A stretch of 64,000 nucleotides of DNA from Marinimicrobium agarilyticum DSM 16975 (GCF_000423345.1 NZ_AUHU01000010.1:62001-126000), one strand, 5' to 3'; positions 55,257 through 64,000 are shown, numbered from the stretch's first letter. The notes: a model not told the origin generated them from the letters alone. Numbers and translations are program-made.

Positions 55257-56676
55257 ACTTCTTCTTCGCCTGCGGATTCGGCAAATCGGTAATGGTACCG
55301 GAGGCAATCTCCGCCGCCAGGCCCACCGTTTCGTGCAAGGTCGGGTGCGCGTGGACCGTCAGCGCCAGATCTTCCGCCGAGGCACCAAACTCCAGCGCCA
55401 GACCCAACTCACCGAGCAGCTCACCAGCGTTCAAACCGACAATACCCGCGCCCAGCAGCTGGTCGTTTTCCTTGCGGTAAATCAGCTTGGTCTTACCTTC
55501 ACTGCGACCGGCACCCAGGGCGCGACCACTGGCGGACCAGGGCATCACCGCCGTGCGGTACTCCACGCCCTGCTCCTTCGCTTCCTTCTCGGTCAGGCCC
55601 ACCCAGGCCACTTCCGGGTCGGTGTAGGCAATCGAGGGAATGCAGCGCGGCTCAATGTGCTTGTGCCCGGCAATGATTTCCGCCGCGGCGTGGCCTTCGT
55701 GGCTCGCCTTGTGCGCCAGCATGGGCTGGCCGATGATGTCGCCAATGCCGTAAATGTGCGGCACATTGGTCTGCAGGTCGTGGTTGGTGGGGATAAAGCC
55801 ACGCTCATCCACTTCAATGCCCGCTTTCTCGGCGCCGAGCTTCTTGCCATTGGGTGCACGGCCCACGGCCACCAGAATCGCGTCGTAGTCTTCGGGCTTC
55901 TCCGGCGCGTTCTTGCCTTCGAAGGTCACCTTCAGAGCATTCTTGTTGGCCTTTACTTCAGTGACCTTGGTAGAGAGCATCACATTGAAGTTGTCTTTGT
56001 TGTACTTGGTGTAGACCTGCATCAGGTCTTTATCCGCCGCCGGAATCAGCTGATCGGCAAATTCCACCACGCTCACCTGACTGCCCAGCGCCTTGAACAC
56101 GGTCGCCATTTCCAGGCCGATGATGCCGCCGCCGACCACCAGCAACTTCTTGGGAATCTCGTTCAGCTCCAGCGCGTCAGTGGAGTCCCACACGCGCGGG
56201 TCATCGTGGGGAATAAACGGCAACTTCACCGGCTGGGAGCCAGCGGCGATGATCGCGTGCTTGAACTCCACCTCGGTGGTCTTGTCGTCGTGGGTCACGG
56301 CCAGTTTGTGATCACTTACAAACTCACCCACGCCCTGCAGCACGGTCACCTTGCGCTGCTTGGCCATACCGGCCACGCCCTGGGTCAGTTTGCCGACCAC
56401 GCCTTCCTTGAACTTGCGAATGCCGTCCAGGTCGATCTTCGGCTTGCCGAAGCTCACGCCGATCTCTTCACCGTGGGAGCCTTCATTAATCACCTGTGCC
56501 ACGTGCAGCAGCGCCTTGGAGGGAATACACCCCACATTCAGGCAGACACCACCCAGCGAGGGATAACGCTCCACCAGTGTCACGTCCATACCCAGATCCG
56601 CTGCGCGGAATGCGGCGGAATAACCACCAACGCCGCCACCCAATACCAATACTTCGGTTTTCTGTGTGTCTGCCAC
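55255..56676 (-). CDS. lpdA: Dihydrolipoyl dehydrogenase
   Basis: A 473-residue FAD flavoenzyme, the E3 component of pyruvate and 2-oxoglutarate dehydrogenase complexes. The GTG at 56676 has GGAG 7 bases upstream and gives (M)ADTQKTEVLVLGGGVGGYSAAF, the usual start; an ATG at 56706 would add ten residues. The FAD motif GGGVGG, redox disulfide GGVCLNVGCIPSK, NAD-binding VVGGGIIGLEMA and the C-terminal HAHPTLHE with the active-site His-Glu are all intact. E1 and E2 genes are not adjacent, which is unusual for the E3 of the pyruvate complex in gammaproteobacteria. Confidence 0.95.
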   Translation of the reverse strand: MADTQKTEVLVLGGGVGGYSAAFRAADLGMDVTLVERYPSLGGVCLNVGCIPSKALLHVAQVINEGSHGEEIGVSFGKPKIDLDGIRKFKEGVVGKLTQGVAGMAKQRKVTVLQGVGEFVSDHKLAVTHDDKTTEVEFKHAIIAAGSQPVKLPFIPHDDPRVWDSTDALELNEIPKKLLVVGGGIIGLEMATVFKALGSQVSVVEFADQLIPAADKDLMQVYTKYNKDNFNVMLSTKVTEVKANKNALKVTFEGKNAPEKPEDYDAILVAVGRAPNGKKLGAEKAGIEVDERGFIPTNHDLQTNVPHIYGIGDIIGQPMLAHKASHEGHAAAEIIAGHKHIEPRCIPSIAYTDPEVAWVGLTEKEAKEQGVEYRTAVMPWSASGRALGAGRSEGKTKLIYRKENDQLLGAGIVGLNAGELLGELGLALEFGASAEDLALTVHAHPTLHETVGLAAEIASGTITDLPNPQAKKK

Positions 56677-56847
56677 CTGCTTGTCTCCTCTCTTTGTAAC
56701 AGCCATCAGCCGCTCGCGCGGCACCGTCGCCTACAAGACACGCCTGCAAGACGAAAGCCCAGATACTAATGACTCCGGGGCCAAAAGCCAATAAACTGGC
56801 CCAAACCCCTTACAAAAAACTGACAATCCGCCAATAACAGGGCAGTA

Positions 56848-58197
56848 ATGAGCGAACAACGCGGACAATTCTCCTCCAAAATCGGCTTTCTGATGGCCGC
56901 CACCGGCTCGGCGGTGGGTCTGGGCAATATCTGGGGCTTCCCCACCCAGGCCGCCAGCAACGGCGGGGGCGCCTTCCTGCTGGCCTACCTGATACTGGCC
57001 TTCCTGCTCGCCTACCCGGCCCTGATGGCCGAACTGGTCATCGGCCGCCACGCGCGGGCCAACATCGTTACCGCCCTGGATGAACTCGGACAAAGCCGCA
57101 CCACCAAAGGCCTGGGCCGCGCCGTGGGCTACTACGGCGTCGTGATCGCCAGCCTCATCCTAAGCTTCTACGCCATCGTCGCCGGCTGGATGCTGGCGGA
57201 ATTCGGTCGCCCCCTGGCGCAACTGCTCGGCTGGCAAAGCGCGGCGGACTGGCTCGGCAGCGACGCCATCAGCCGCAACCTCATCGTCTGCGCCCTGTTC
57301 ACCGCTGCCACCGTGGCCATCATTGCCAAAGGCGTGGAAGACGGCATCGAGGCCTGGTCCACCCGGCTGATGCCGCTGTTGTTCCTGATTCTGGTGGGGC
57401 TGATCGTCTACGTCTTCACCCAACCGGGCGCCACCGAGGGCCTGAAAAACTACCTGATTCCCGACTTCGCTCAACTGACCAACCCGGCCCTGCTGCTGAG
57501 CGCCATGGGCCAGGCCTTCTTCTCCCTGTCACTGGGCGTGGGCACCATGCTGATTTACGGCTCCTACCTGCGCAAAACCGACAGCCTGCCGCGCCTGGGC
57601 GCCGCCGTCACCCTGCTCGATACCGGCATCGCCTTCACCGCCGGCCTGCTGATTCTGCCGGCCATGTACGTCGCCCAGGCCCAGGGCATCGCCATCTATG
57701 GCGAAGGCGGTGAACTGCTCGCCGGCCCCGGGCTGATCTTTCAGGTACTGCCCGCCCTGTTCAACAGCATGGGCGCCGCCGGCGTCTGGCTCAGCATCGC
57801 CTTCTTCGCGCTGATGAGCATCGCCGCCCTCACCTCCTCCATCTCCATGCTTGAAGCCCCGGTGTCCGTGGTCACCGAACGCACACGCCTGAAACGCACC
57901 GGCGCCGCCTGGACCATCGGCCTGATCATCTTCGCCGTAAGCACCGTCCTGCTTTTCAATATGGGCACCCTGTTCGATGCCACCGTCTCCCTCACCACCG
58001 AATACAGCCAGCCGCTGCTCGGCATCGCCCTGTGCGTATTCGTCGGCTGGGTCATGCGGCGCGACCAACTCCTCAAAGAACTCAAAGCCGGCCACCAGGA
58101 CATCGAACACAGCCTGTTCTGGAGAATCTGGCCCTTCTACGTGCGCCTGGTGTGCCCGGTGCTGATCCTACTAGCCTTTATACAGACACTACGATGA
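56848..58197 (+). CDS. Sodium-dependent transporter, NSS/SNF family
   Basis: A 449-residue inner-membrane symporter of the neurotransmitter:sodium family, with about 11-12 hydrophobic segments. The first segment carries the family hallmark GSAVGLGNIWGFP, which builds the Na+ and substrate site, followed by GGGAFLLAYL. Bacterial members move amino acids with Na+; the substrate cannot be read here. Its stop codon overlaps the start of a DUF3820 gene (ATGA), so those two are co-translated. It is divergent from lpdA. Confidence 0.92.
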   Translation: MSEQRGQFSSKIGFLMAATGSAVGLGNIWGFPTQAASNGGGAFLLAYLILAFLLAYPALMAELVIGRHARANIVTALDELGQSRTTKGLGRAVGYYGVVIASLILSFYAIVAGWMLAEFGRPLAQLLGWQSAADWLGSDAISRNLIVCALFTAATVAIIAKGVEDGIEAWSTRLMPLLFLILVGLIVYVFTQPGATEGLKNYLIPDFAQLTNPALLLSAMGQAFFSLSLGVGTMLIYGSYLRKTDSLPRLGAAVTLLDTGIAFTAGLLILPAMYVAQAQGIAIYGEGGELLAGPGLIFQVLPALFNSMGAAGVWLSIAFFALMSIAALTSSISMLEAPVSVVTERTRLKRTGAAWTIGLIIFAVSTVLLFNMGTLFDATVSLTTEYSQPLLGIALCVFVGWVMRRDQLLKELKAGHQDIEHSLFWRIWPFYVRLVCPVLILLAFIQTLR

Positions 58198-58427
58198 ACC
58201 CCGACCTGAACTCACAAGACCTGCTCGACGCCGTCAACCAGACCATGCCCTTTGGGAAATACCAGGGGCGAAAGCTGCTGGAACTGCCGGAGCCGTATTT
58301 GGTGTGGTTTCATGGGCAGGGGTTTCCGAATAGTAAACTTGGGCGGCAGCTGGCGTTGATGTATGAGGTGAAGGTGAACGGACTTGAAGAAATGTTGCAG
58401 CAACTGGTCGGCCGAGGTCGTGCCTAA
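58194..58427 (+). CDS. DUF3820 family protein
   Basis: A 77-residue protein with MPFGKYQGRKLLELPEPYLV and WFHGQGFPNSKLGRQLALMYEVKVNGLE, the DUF3820 pattern. The ATG overlaps the transporter stop in ATGA. Family members are small, single-domain and mostly uncharacterised; some are annotated as quorum-sensing-regulated virulence factors in Pseudomonas. No catalytic residues can be assigned. Confidence 0.85.
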   Translation: MNPDLNSQDLLDAVNQTMPFGKYQGRKLLELPEPYLVWFHGQGFPNSKLGRQLALMYEVKVNGLEEMLQQLVGRGRA

Positions 58428-58836
58428 TACGGAGCCTGTATAGCAGTAAACAGACGCGCAATACGTGGGAATCCATATGGAAATTTTTATGCCAAATCGC
58501 TCTAACCCACTTATGACGGGAAGCTTGGCGGCGTGATATAACGAGTGCCAGTGACGACAAAGGACAAAAAAGGTTTCTTCCCCCATGAGCGGCTCGAACC
58601 CCCAATCGCTACTCCGCGCCAATGTAACCGACGGCGAGAGCAGCCTTCTGTACTCTCCAGCTGTTTAACAATCTAGACGGTGATAAATATTTTCCTTAGC
58701 CACGTTCAAAATACAAGATAGTCTTCTGGATTGGGAACTATTCGGCGCCGCGCGAACGCCCGTTTTCGACCCATAGCGGACTTTTGATTTCAGAAGAACG
58801 ATTAACCTTTCTACATAAATTCGGTAGGATTTTACT
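58428..58836. other. Intergenic boundary of the AT-rich defence region
   Basis: A 409-base gap in which composition shifts from GC-rich to AT-rich. I see no gene. A T-arm-like stretch at 58587-58608 on the minus strand hints at a tRNA fragment but does not fold well. Promoter-like sequence near 58801-58825 (CTACATAAATT) could serve gajA. Confidence 0.4.
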
Positions 58837-60633
58837 TTGTATCTAAAAAAACTAGTAATCTCAAACTTCAGAAAGATCAAAGAAGCTGAGTTTGAGTTCG
58901 CTCCGGGCCTAAATATTATTGTTGGCGCGAATAATATTGGCAAGACAGCAGTAGTAGATTCTCTTAGATCGTTATTGGCAGGACATGAAGAAGCATACTC
59001 ACGATTTAGTATGGATGATATTCATAGGCCTATGGATGGCTCTCTTCCATCTGGAGATATAGTTTTTCAGTTTGTATTTTCAGGTTTATCTATTTCTGAT
59101 GAAGCTGATTTCTTGCCAGCACTAGTACCTGTTGATGCTGGTTATTTTGAAGCCCACATTTCAGTAAGTTATAGCTTAATTGATAAAGCCAGTGGCCGTA
59201 TGCGACCAAAACGCTGGTGCGGCGAACATGAAGAAGTTAGTTTGAATAGCGATATGTTAGAAAATCTTAGAGGTGTGTATTTACAGCCTCTGAGGGACGC
59301 ATCTCAGGGATTAAAGCCTGGTCGTAATAGTCAATTGGCTAGGCTGTTACGATTGCTCGGAGAAAACGATAAAGCAGGTAAGGAAAATGTTGAGAAGACT
59401 CTCGAAAAGTTTGATCAGGATTTAAAAAAATCTTCTCCAATTGAGGCAACTCAAACTGCGATTGTGAGCAGGCATGAAACAATGCTCGGTAAAAAACTGG
59501 CTCAATTGCTAGCTCTTGGAATTAGTGGAACTGACTTTAATCGACTATCAGCAAGAATTACATTGCAAGCAGATACTTTTGATATCGATCAGAATGGTCT
59601 CGGCTTTAACAACTTGGTTTATATGGCTGTGGTTCTTAGTGAAATGGCTAGAGATCCCACAGTAGTGTATCGTGGGCTTATTGTAGAGGAGCCTGAGGCG
59701 CATCTACACCCGCAGCTTCAAGCAGTTTTGCTGGAATATCTTCAGAGCATAAAGTCAGAAAATAGTGATAGTTCTGTGCAGGTATTTGTTACCAGCCACT
59801 CCCCAAATTTTGCGAGTATCGCTAGCCTAGATTCTATTGTGTGTTTAACTGAATCCAAAGGCGACGTTAAGACTTTTCATCCCCGTGAAGTTAGGTTTGA
59901 TTTAAAGAATAACGACCATTTAAAAAAACGTCAAAAATTAGAACGATATCTTGACGTGACACGTGCCGAGTTCTTTTTCGCTCGCAGAGTAGTCTTTGTA
60001 GAGGGTGCCGCAGAGCTAATATTAATAAGTGTTCTAGCGAAGAGGCTTGGACCAGAATTCGATCTTCGAAAGCAAGGTATCAGCCTCATCAGTGTAGAAG
60101 GCTTAAACTTTGATTCATTTTTGCCTCTATTTGGGGAGAGCGCATTAAAAGTTCCTGTTTCAGTAATAACCGATGCTGACCCGCCTCACATAAAGAATGA
60201 TCTAGAAGATATTGAAAAGCAACCGGTATATCCCGGCCTGGGTGACGACATTGCAGTTTCCGATAATACTACTGCCATGAAAAAGTATGAAGATAAATTG
60301 GTTAAGGTTTTTCACGGGGTAAAAACCTTTGAGTATGATTTGGCTTTGCATGAAGACAATAGAAGTGTAATGATTTCTGCGTTAGAGGAGCTGCACCCTA
60401 ATATTAGCAAATCCTTAAACAAGGAAGTTGATATAGCCATCACAGAAACGGACAAAGCAAAGACTCTTTTTTGTGGCATGTTTGACCGAGGAAAGGGTAA
60501 AGCAAACGTACAGAAAGGGCGGTATGCGCAAGTGTTGGCGCAGACTATAGAGGATAATAATTCAAAAATTACAGTCCCTGAGTACATAGAGAAAGCTCTA
60601 AGGCACGTTTGTGCATTTGAAGGAGATGTCTAG
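58837..60633 (+). CDS. gajA: Gabija defence protein GajA, OLD-family ATPase/TOPRIM nuclease
   Basis: A 598-residue nuclease of the OLD family, acting as the DNA-cutting subunit of Gabija anti-phage defence. The start is a TTG at 58837 (MYLKKLVISNFRKI) with AGGA about 8 bases upstream. The N-terminal ABC-type ATPase has Walker A GANNIGKT at residues 30-37, Walker B GLIVEEPEAHLHP and a switch His in VTSHSP; the C-terminal TOPRIM domain has the catalytic Glu in VVFVEGAAE and the DxD in VITDADPP. Length matches known GajA (about 580). It overlaps the helicase gene by one base. Codon use is far more AT-rich than the flanking chromosome, which indicates horizontal acquisition. Confidence 0.9.
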   Translation: MYLKKLVISNFRKIKEAEFEFAPGLNIIVGANNIGKTAVVDSLRSLLAGHEEAYSRFSMDDIHRPMDGSLPSGDIVFQFVFSGLSISDEADFLPALVPVDAGYFEAHISVSYSLIDKASGRMRPKRWCGEHEEVSLNSDMLENLRGVYLQPLRDASQGLKPGRNSQLARLLRLLGENDKAGKENVEKTLEKFDQDLKKSSPIEATQTAIVSRHETMLGKKLAQLLALGISGTDFNRLSARITLQADTFDIDQNGLGFNNLVYMAVVLSEMARDPTVVYRGLIVEEPEAHLHPQLQAVLLEYLQSIKSENSDSSVQVFVTSHSPNFASIASLDSIVCLTESKGDVKTFHPREVRFDLKNNDHLKKRQKLERYLDVTRAEFFFARRVVFVEGAAELILISVLAKRLGPEFDLRKQGISLISVEGLNFDSFLPLFGESALKVPVSVITDADPPHIKNDLEDIEKQPVYPGLGDDIAVSDNTTAMKKYEDKLVKVFHGVKTFEYDLALHEDNRSVMISALEELHPNISKSLNKEVDIAITETDKAKTLFCGMFDRGKGKANVQKGRYAQVLAQTIEDNNSKITVPEYIEKALRHVCAFEGDV

Positions 60634-62360
60634 TGGTTAAATTATCTATTCAGCAGCAATGTATTGTTGATTATCCATTAGATCCAATGTGCGTTATGGC
60701 TTGTGCAGGGAGTGGTAAAACGAGAACAGCCGTAGAGAGGCTTGCAAAGATAAGAGGAGAGTTGGGGGATTCTAGATCGCATGTCGCTTTGTTATCTTTC
60801 TCAAACATTGCAGTGAATACGTTTGAAAGAATATATTCTGAAAAACAAGGACCACATATCAATAATCGAGTAACTATAGATACGTTCGATAGTTTTATTA
60901 CGAGTAATATTCTAAGGCCGCATGCATATCGTACAATGGGATGTGACCGAGTACCATTTCTTCTGAATGGGTCGGAGCCCTTCCTTCAAAACAAACAGTT
61001 GAAATATTGGTATGAGCCAACATCTACATCTAAAAGGCCTGTAGAGGGAGTAGGTATAAATGATATTGTGGTCAGAATTAACGATAAAGGATTTGATTTT
61101 CGCTATAGATTCGGGAAAAAGGAGTATTTAACCAATAATGGACTTGAAGTGACCAAAAGTTTAGGCCGATTCGGAGCATACACTCATGAGTTAGGTAAGT
61201 TTTGGGCATTGTTAACGTTGGCTTGTCAACCTGAGATACTAAGAGTTTTAGCTAATCGGTATCCTCATATAATTGTTGATGAGGCGCAAGATGTTGGTGA
61301 GCTTCATCAAGCGATTCTTGAGCTGTTGATTGAGCAAGGTGTCAAGGTCACATTGATTGGAGATCCCAATCAATCCATTTATGAGTTCGCAGGTGCCGCT
61401 GGTGAGTTTATGGTCTCATTTAACGGCAATCCTGACATAAAAAGCTTCGATTTGTCGACAAATTATCGTTCTATTCCAGAGATATTGCGGGTGGCAAACG
61501 CGGTATCTGGAAGAAGCGATAAATCAGATATAATATCTGATAATAGTTGCCACGGTGCGTACTACAAGGTTTATGATCCCAAGCAGATTAGACAGTTAGT
61601 GAAGTTTTTCGAAGGCAGGGTTGGGCAATCAGATTTGTCTGTCACTGATTCTGCTGTTCTATGTAGGGGGAACGCTGGTGTTGAAAAAATACATATGGAT
61701 TCAGAGTGTGTAGGACAAGGAAGAATAAAATTACTTGCCTTGGCAGCCATCCACAGGGGTAAATCCGAATATCAAAAAGCGTTTAAATTACTTGTAATTT
61801 GTATAGTTTCATTATTAGACGACGCACCTGACGACTTGGGCCCTATGCTTCTCAACTCCAGCAGATATCCTGAGGTGAGAGGTATGTGTCAGGATCTCTG
61901 GTTGTTTTTGAGATCAATAAATGATGGCTTACCTTCTGCCTTTCTAGAGGGGAGTACTACTTGGCACCCCTTGGTTAAAGAAAGGTTGATCCGGCTGCTA
62001 GATACTATAGAAGAGAAATATGGGTATTCTAAAACAAGTAATATAGGAAACAAGTTATCTAGAAAAAGACTAACAGAAGAACCCCTAATGTTGGATCCAG
62101 AGTTGGCTTTAGGTGAAAATCTTACTATACGAGTAGATACCGTGCATCAGGCAAAAGGGGAAAGTCTAGATTCCGTCCTTTACATTGCAAATAAGTCTCA
62201 TATCGATAAGTTGCTAAATGGGGTGGGCACGGAAGTTGGTCGTATTGGATATGTGGCGGTAACCAGAGCAAAAAAACTTTTTGTGTTAGGTGTTCCGAAG
62301 AGTGCAGCTAAAGAGTTGGTGCCCAAGCTGCATGAGATAGGTTTGAAAGAATTGAAATGA
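60633..62360 (+). CDS. gajB: Gabija defence protein GajB, UvrD-like helicase
   Basis: A 575-residue SF1A helicase-like ATPase, partner of GajA. The GTG at 60633 overlaps the gajA stop by one base and has AGGAG 7 bases upstream. Motifs: Walker A ACAGSGKTRTAVERL near residue 25, motif II IIVDEAQDV, motif III LIGDPNQSIYEFAGA, motif IV region STNYRS, and motif VI YVAVTRAKKLFVLG. Known GajB is somewhat shorter (about 490), so this is a longer variant. In studied systems GajB senses DNA ends or cooperates with a GajA tetramer. AT-rich like gajA. Confidence 0.9.
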   Translation: MVKLSIQQQCIVDYPLDPMCVMACAGSGKTRTAVERLAKIRGELGDSRSHVALLSFSNIAVNTFERIYSEKQGPHINNRVTIDTFDSFITSNILRPHAYRTMGCDRVPFLLNGSEPFLQNKQLKYWYEPTSTSKRPVEGVGINDIVVRINDKGFDFRYRFGKKEYLTNNGLEVTKSLGRFGAYTHELGKFWALLTLACQPEILRVLANRYPHIIVDEAQDVGELHQAILELLIEQGVKVTLIGDPNQSIYEFAGAAGEFMVSFNGNPDIKSFDLSTNYRSIPEILRVANAVSGRSDKSDIISDNSCHGAYYKVYDPKQIRQLVKFFEGRVGQSDLSVTDSAVLCRGNAGVEKIHMDSECVGQGRIKLLALAAIHRGKSEYQKAFKLLVICIVSLLDDAPDDLGPMLLNSSRYPEVRGMCQDLWLFLRSINDGLPSAFLEGSTTWHPLVKERLIRLLDTIEEKYGYSKTSNIGNKLSRKRLTEEPLMLDPELALGENLTIRVDTVHQAKGESLDSVLYIANKSHIDKLLNGVGTEVGRIGYVAVTRAKKLFVLGVPKSAAKELVPKLHEIGLKELK

Positions 62361-62468
62361 TATCGATCTGACGTAGCCAAGTAGGTTTTAACAATCCAAT
62401 TAAGCCACTTATTTCAACGCTAAAACTTTTCGTTCACAGTAGGCGGGGCTTTTTCCCCAAGTGCGAAT

Positions 62469-62483
62469 GTCCGCTTCTGGCCG
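62469..62483. repeat. Short repeat flanking the unknown gene, left copy
   Basis: GTCCGCTTCTGGCCG is identical to 63510-63524. The two copies enclose the 315-residue unknown gene, in the same orientation. Confidence 0.6.
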
Positions 62484-62542
62484 GGCGCTGACGTTATAAT
62501 CTAATATATGACAACACCAGAATCCAGCATAAAGGATGAGCA

Positions 62543-63490
62543 ATGAATTCGGATCAATATACTCTTTTAGAGGAAATTTTGGCGGCCACGACGTCCCAAT
62601 CTGACGCTGTCAACGCACAAAAATTCAGGGCGAAGAACCACGTATATCTGAATGACCTGGACGAGTTGGAACAACAGCATTACATTGAAAACACAGAAGG
62701 TCGCTACCGCGTTAAGATCCGTACATTATCGAAACTTGATAAACCAGGCTCCAAAGCCAACCATATCATTTTCTTATGTGAGCTCTTATTCAAAGTTTTA
62801 CGCGGATTATATCTTGAACATGCAGGGGACAAAATCACACTGAATTCTTTAGCAAAGGAAGCTGATATTTCACGAAGTGATGTCAATAGAGCATTTCCCT
62901 ATTTGTCCCAAGGCGGGATCCTAGGAGGTTGGACTAGCAATTTTGAAGACAACGAGGCTTTTGCAACGCCTAGCGAACAGATTCTAAGATACAACTCTTT
63001 TCAGGAGGTTGTTCACCGCTACGACAGGGTGAGTAGTTCATTCTGTTTGCCCGTTGAATCTCAGAGCTCAATTCCATCACGTGATCCATTCGACGGACAT
63101 GACTACATCAGTCAGATTAGAATTTCAGAAATTGAAATGCTAAAAAGTGATGACTTTGATTTTGGTCGTCTAATTCAAATTTGCAAGGAAATCAATAGCA
63201 ACGCCCATTACCGAAATTATTTAGCTTTGGGAGCATTAATCAGAATACTGTTGGATCATGTACCTCCGGTTTTCGGTTTCAAGACATTCAAAGAAGTTTC
63301 TGCAAGTTATCAATCTGGAAAGTCCATCAAGGCATCGCTTAAAAACTTGGAAAATAGCAGCAGAAATATTTCAGATGGTCTTCTTCATCAAAGGATTCGA
63401 AAGAAAGAAACATTACCAACTCTAAATCAAGTTAATTTTGCGCCTGATATTGATGTTTTGCTTTCTGAAATCGTTCTTATAACACAATAA
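62543..63490 (+). CDS. Unknown protein with winged-helix-like N-terminal part
   Basis: A 315-residue protein I do not recognise. AAGGATGAGC before the ATG is a reasonable ribosome-binding site. Residues about 80-150 look like a winged helix (LAKEADISRSDVNRAFPYLSQGGIL). The C-terminal third has a compact conserved-looking helical block: DFGRLIQICKEIN, LLDHVPPVFGF, SRNISDGLLHQRIR and FAPDIDVLLSEIVLI, a pattern I associate from memory with uncharacterised proteins in bacterial defence regions. No enzyme motif is seen. It is AT-rich like gajAB and lies 180 bases after gajB with its own leader, so it may be an accessory or a separate defence gene. Confidence 0.75.
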   Translation: MNSDQYTLLEEILAATTSQSDAVNAQKFRAKNHVYLNDLDELEQQHYIENTEGRYRVKIRTLSKLDKPGSKANHIIFLCELLFKVLRGLYLEHAGDKITLNSLAKEADISRSDVNRAFPYLSQGGILGGWTSNFEDNEAFATPSEQILRYNSFQEVVHRYDRVSSSFCLPVESQSSIPSRDPFDGHDYISQIRISEIEMLKSDDFDFGRLIQICKEINSNAHYRNYLALGALIRILLDHVPPVFGFKTFKEVSASYQSGKSIKASLKNLENSSRNISDGLLHQRIRKKETLPTLNQVNFAPDIDVLLSEIVLITQ

Positions 63491-64000
63491 GGATCGAGAT
63501 TTTCCTTACGTCCGCTTCTGGCCGAATGCGGACGGCTGGTATGTATTGACGAATCTTGTATATACTGTGCGGAATCTCACAGAAGGTTTAAAAATTTCCA
63601 GTGTGATGAAGGCTAATCCGTCTTGCTATTCTTGAGATGGCGCGACTCACTGTATTCGCTCACCAGAACACCATCAACTAGCACATCTCGATAGCGCCAA
63701 GAAGATCACGCCGCCGTCCCATAGCCTTAACCTTGGATGCTTAACCTTTAGCCCGGATCTTCGTACCATTCAGATCAATATTTTTCAGACCAGAAGCATA
63801 TTCCACCCGTGTTGAAAAATGCGAAACTAACTAGATTCCATTGACTGATGCACGCAATCAGAGCAATTCATTATTGCCGTTCATGTCATCAAGAGGGTAG
63901 CATTACCGCTGCCAACGCTAATACGCCAAATGCCAAACTCTAACGGGCACTTCTACTATGCCGAGCCGTCGGAGAAAGGCAAAAAACGCCGAAAAGAGCT
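63491..64000. other. Right end: no convincing gene
   Basis: About 510 bases to the window edge. It contains the second 15-base repeat within a hairpin (CGTCCGC at 63509-63515 with GCGGACG at 63528-63534), an inverted repeat CTGTG/CACAG at about 63565-63582, and short broken minus-strand peptide stretches (for example ending at 63741) that might be gene remnants. An open frame from an ATG at 63930 (MPNSNGHFYYAEPSEKGKKR) runs off the edge without a ribosome-binding site and is not claimed as a gene. Confidence 0.4.
63510..63524. repeat. Short repeat flanking the unknown gene, right copy
   Basis: Identical 15-mer to 62469-62483. Here it forms the left side of a 7-bp hairpin with GCGGACG; the left copy lacks that partner. 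Confidence 0.6.

Noticed and set aside
58587-58608. tRNA T-arm-like sequence on the minus strand (GGGGGTTCGAGCC), possible attachment-site remnant
   Set aside because: The stem does not pair well, no acceptor or anticodon arm is nearby, and no integrase gene is visible.
63545-63582. TTGACG and TATACT as a promoter at the right end
   Set aside because: The spacing between them is about 9 bases, too short for sigma70.
63741-63824. Minus-strand peptide ending in LNGTKIRAKG that looks like a protein C-terminus
   Set aside because: The frame is only about 28 codons between stops and I cannot match it to a family.
63930-64000. Possible gene start MPNSNGHFYYAEPSEK running off the window
   Set aside because: No ribosome-binding site and only 23 codons visible, so it cannot be supported.

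Overview
The window looks like the chromosome of a polysaccharide-degrading, probably marine gammaproteobacterium of the Cellvibrionaceae type (Marinimicrobium/Saccharophagus-like). This is inferred from five large TonB-dependent receptors with the EIVVTG/EDIGKLPD plug style, several glycoside hydrolases, flavin-dependent 'tryptophan halogenase' paralogues beside the receptors, and an rnr-rlmB pair of gammaproteobacterial type. The species cannot be named from the sequence alone.

Layout. (1) 1-20.1 kb, almost all on the minus strand, is an L-arabinose/arabinan utilisation locus. It holds a partial aldose 1-epimerase, two TonB-dependent receptors, a GH127 lipoprotein, a GH43 endo-arabinanase-type lipoprotein, a cytoplasmic GH43 exo-arabinofuranosidase, a GPH-type sugar symporter, araA, araD, araB and an IlvD/Edd-family sugar-acid dehydratase close to L-arabinonate dehydratase. 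A short-chain dehydrogenase lies on the plus strand. (2) 20.3-24.2 kb is housekeeping: rlmB, rnr, and tRNA-Leu(CAG) with its own promoter and terminator. (3) 24.2-29.4 kb is a compact signalling operon: NMT1/SsuA-like binding protein, sensor kinase, single-domain response regulator, REC-PAS-GGDEF diguanylate cyclase. (4) 29.5-46.0 kb contains two parallel TonB receptor/halogenase modules. One is receptor plus three halogenase-family proteins, the middle one having lost its catalytic residues. The other is receptor plus two halogenases plus a GntR/FCD regulator. A Nudix-winged-helix regulator with a degenerate Nudix box sits between them. (5) 46.5-55.2 kb, plus strand, is a glucuronoxylan locus: GH115 alpha-glucuronidase, D-mannonate dehydratase, GH43 beta-xylosidase-like enzyme and a TonB receptor preceded by two LacI-type palindromes. 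(6) 55.2-58.4 kb: lpdA, a sodium-dependent NSS transporter and a DUF3820 protein. (7) 58.8-63.5 kb is visibly AT-richer and holds a two-gene Gabija anti-phage system (GajA OLD-type nuclease, GajB UvrD-like helicase), followed by an unknown 315-residue protein flanked by a short repeated element.

How it fits together. The arabinan locus would import arabino-oligosaccharides through TonB receptors, cut them at the envelope (GH43, GH127) and in the cytoplasm (GH43), carry sugar inward by the GPH symporter and feed it through AraA-AraB-AraD. The xylan locus would remove (methyl)glucuronate with GH115 and pass hexuronate-derived mannonate through ManD. Strong intrinsic terminators between receptor and enzyme genes suggest graded expression within modules. 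The most unusual features are the halogenase-family clusters, including the catalytically disabled paralogue, the binding-protein/kinase/diguanylate cyclase operon, and the Gabija locus with its unassigned downstream gene.
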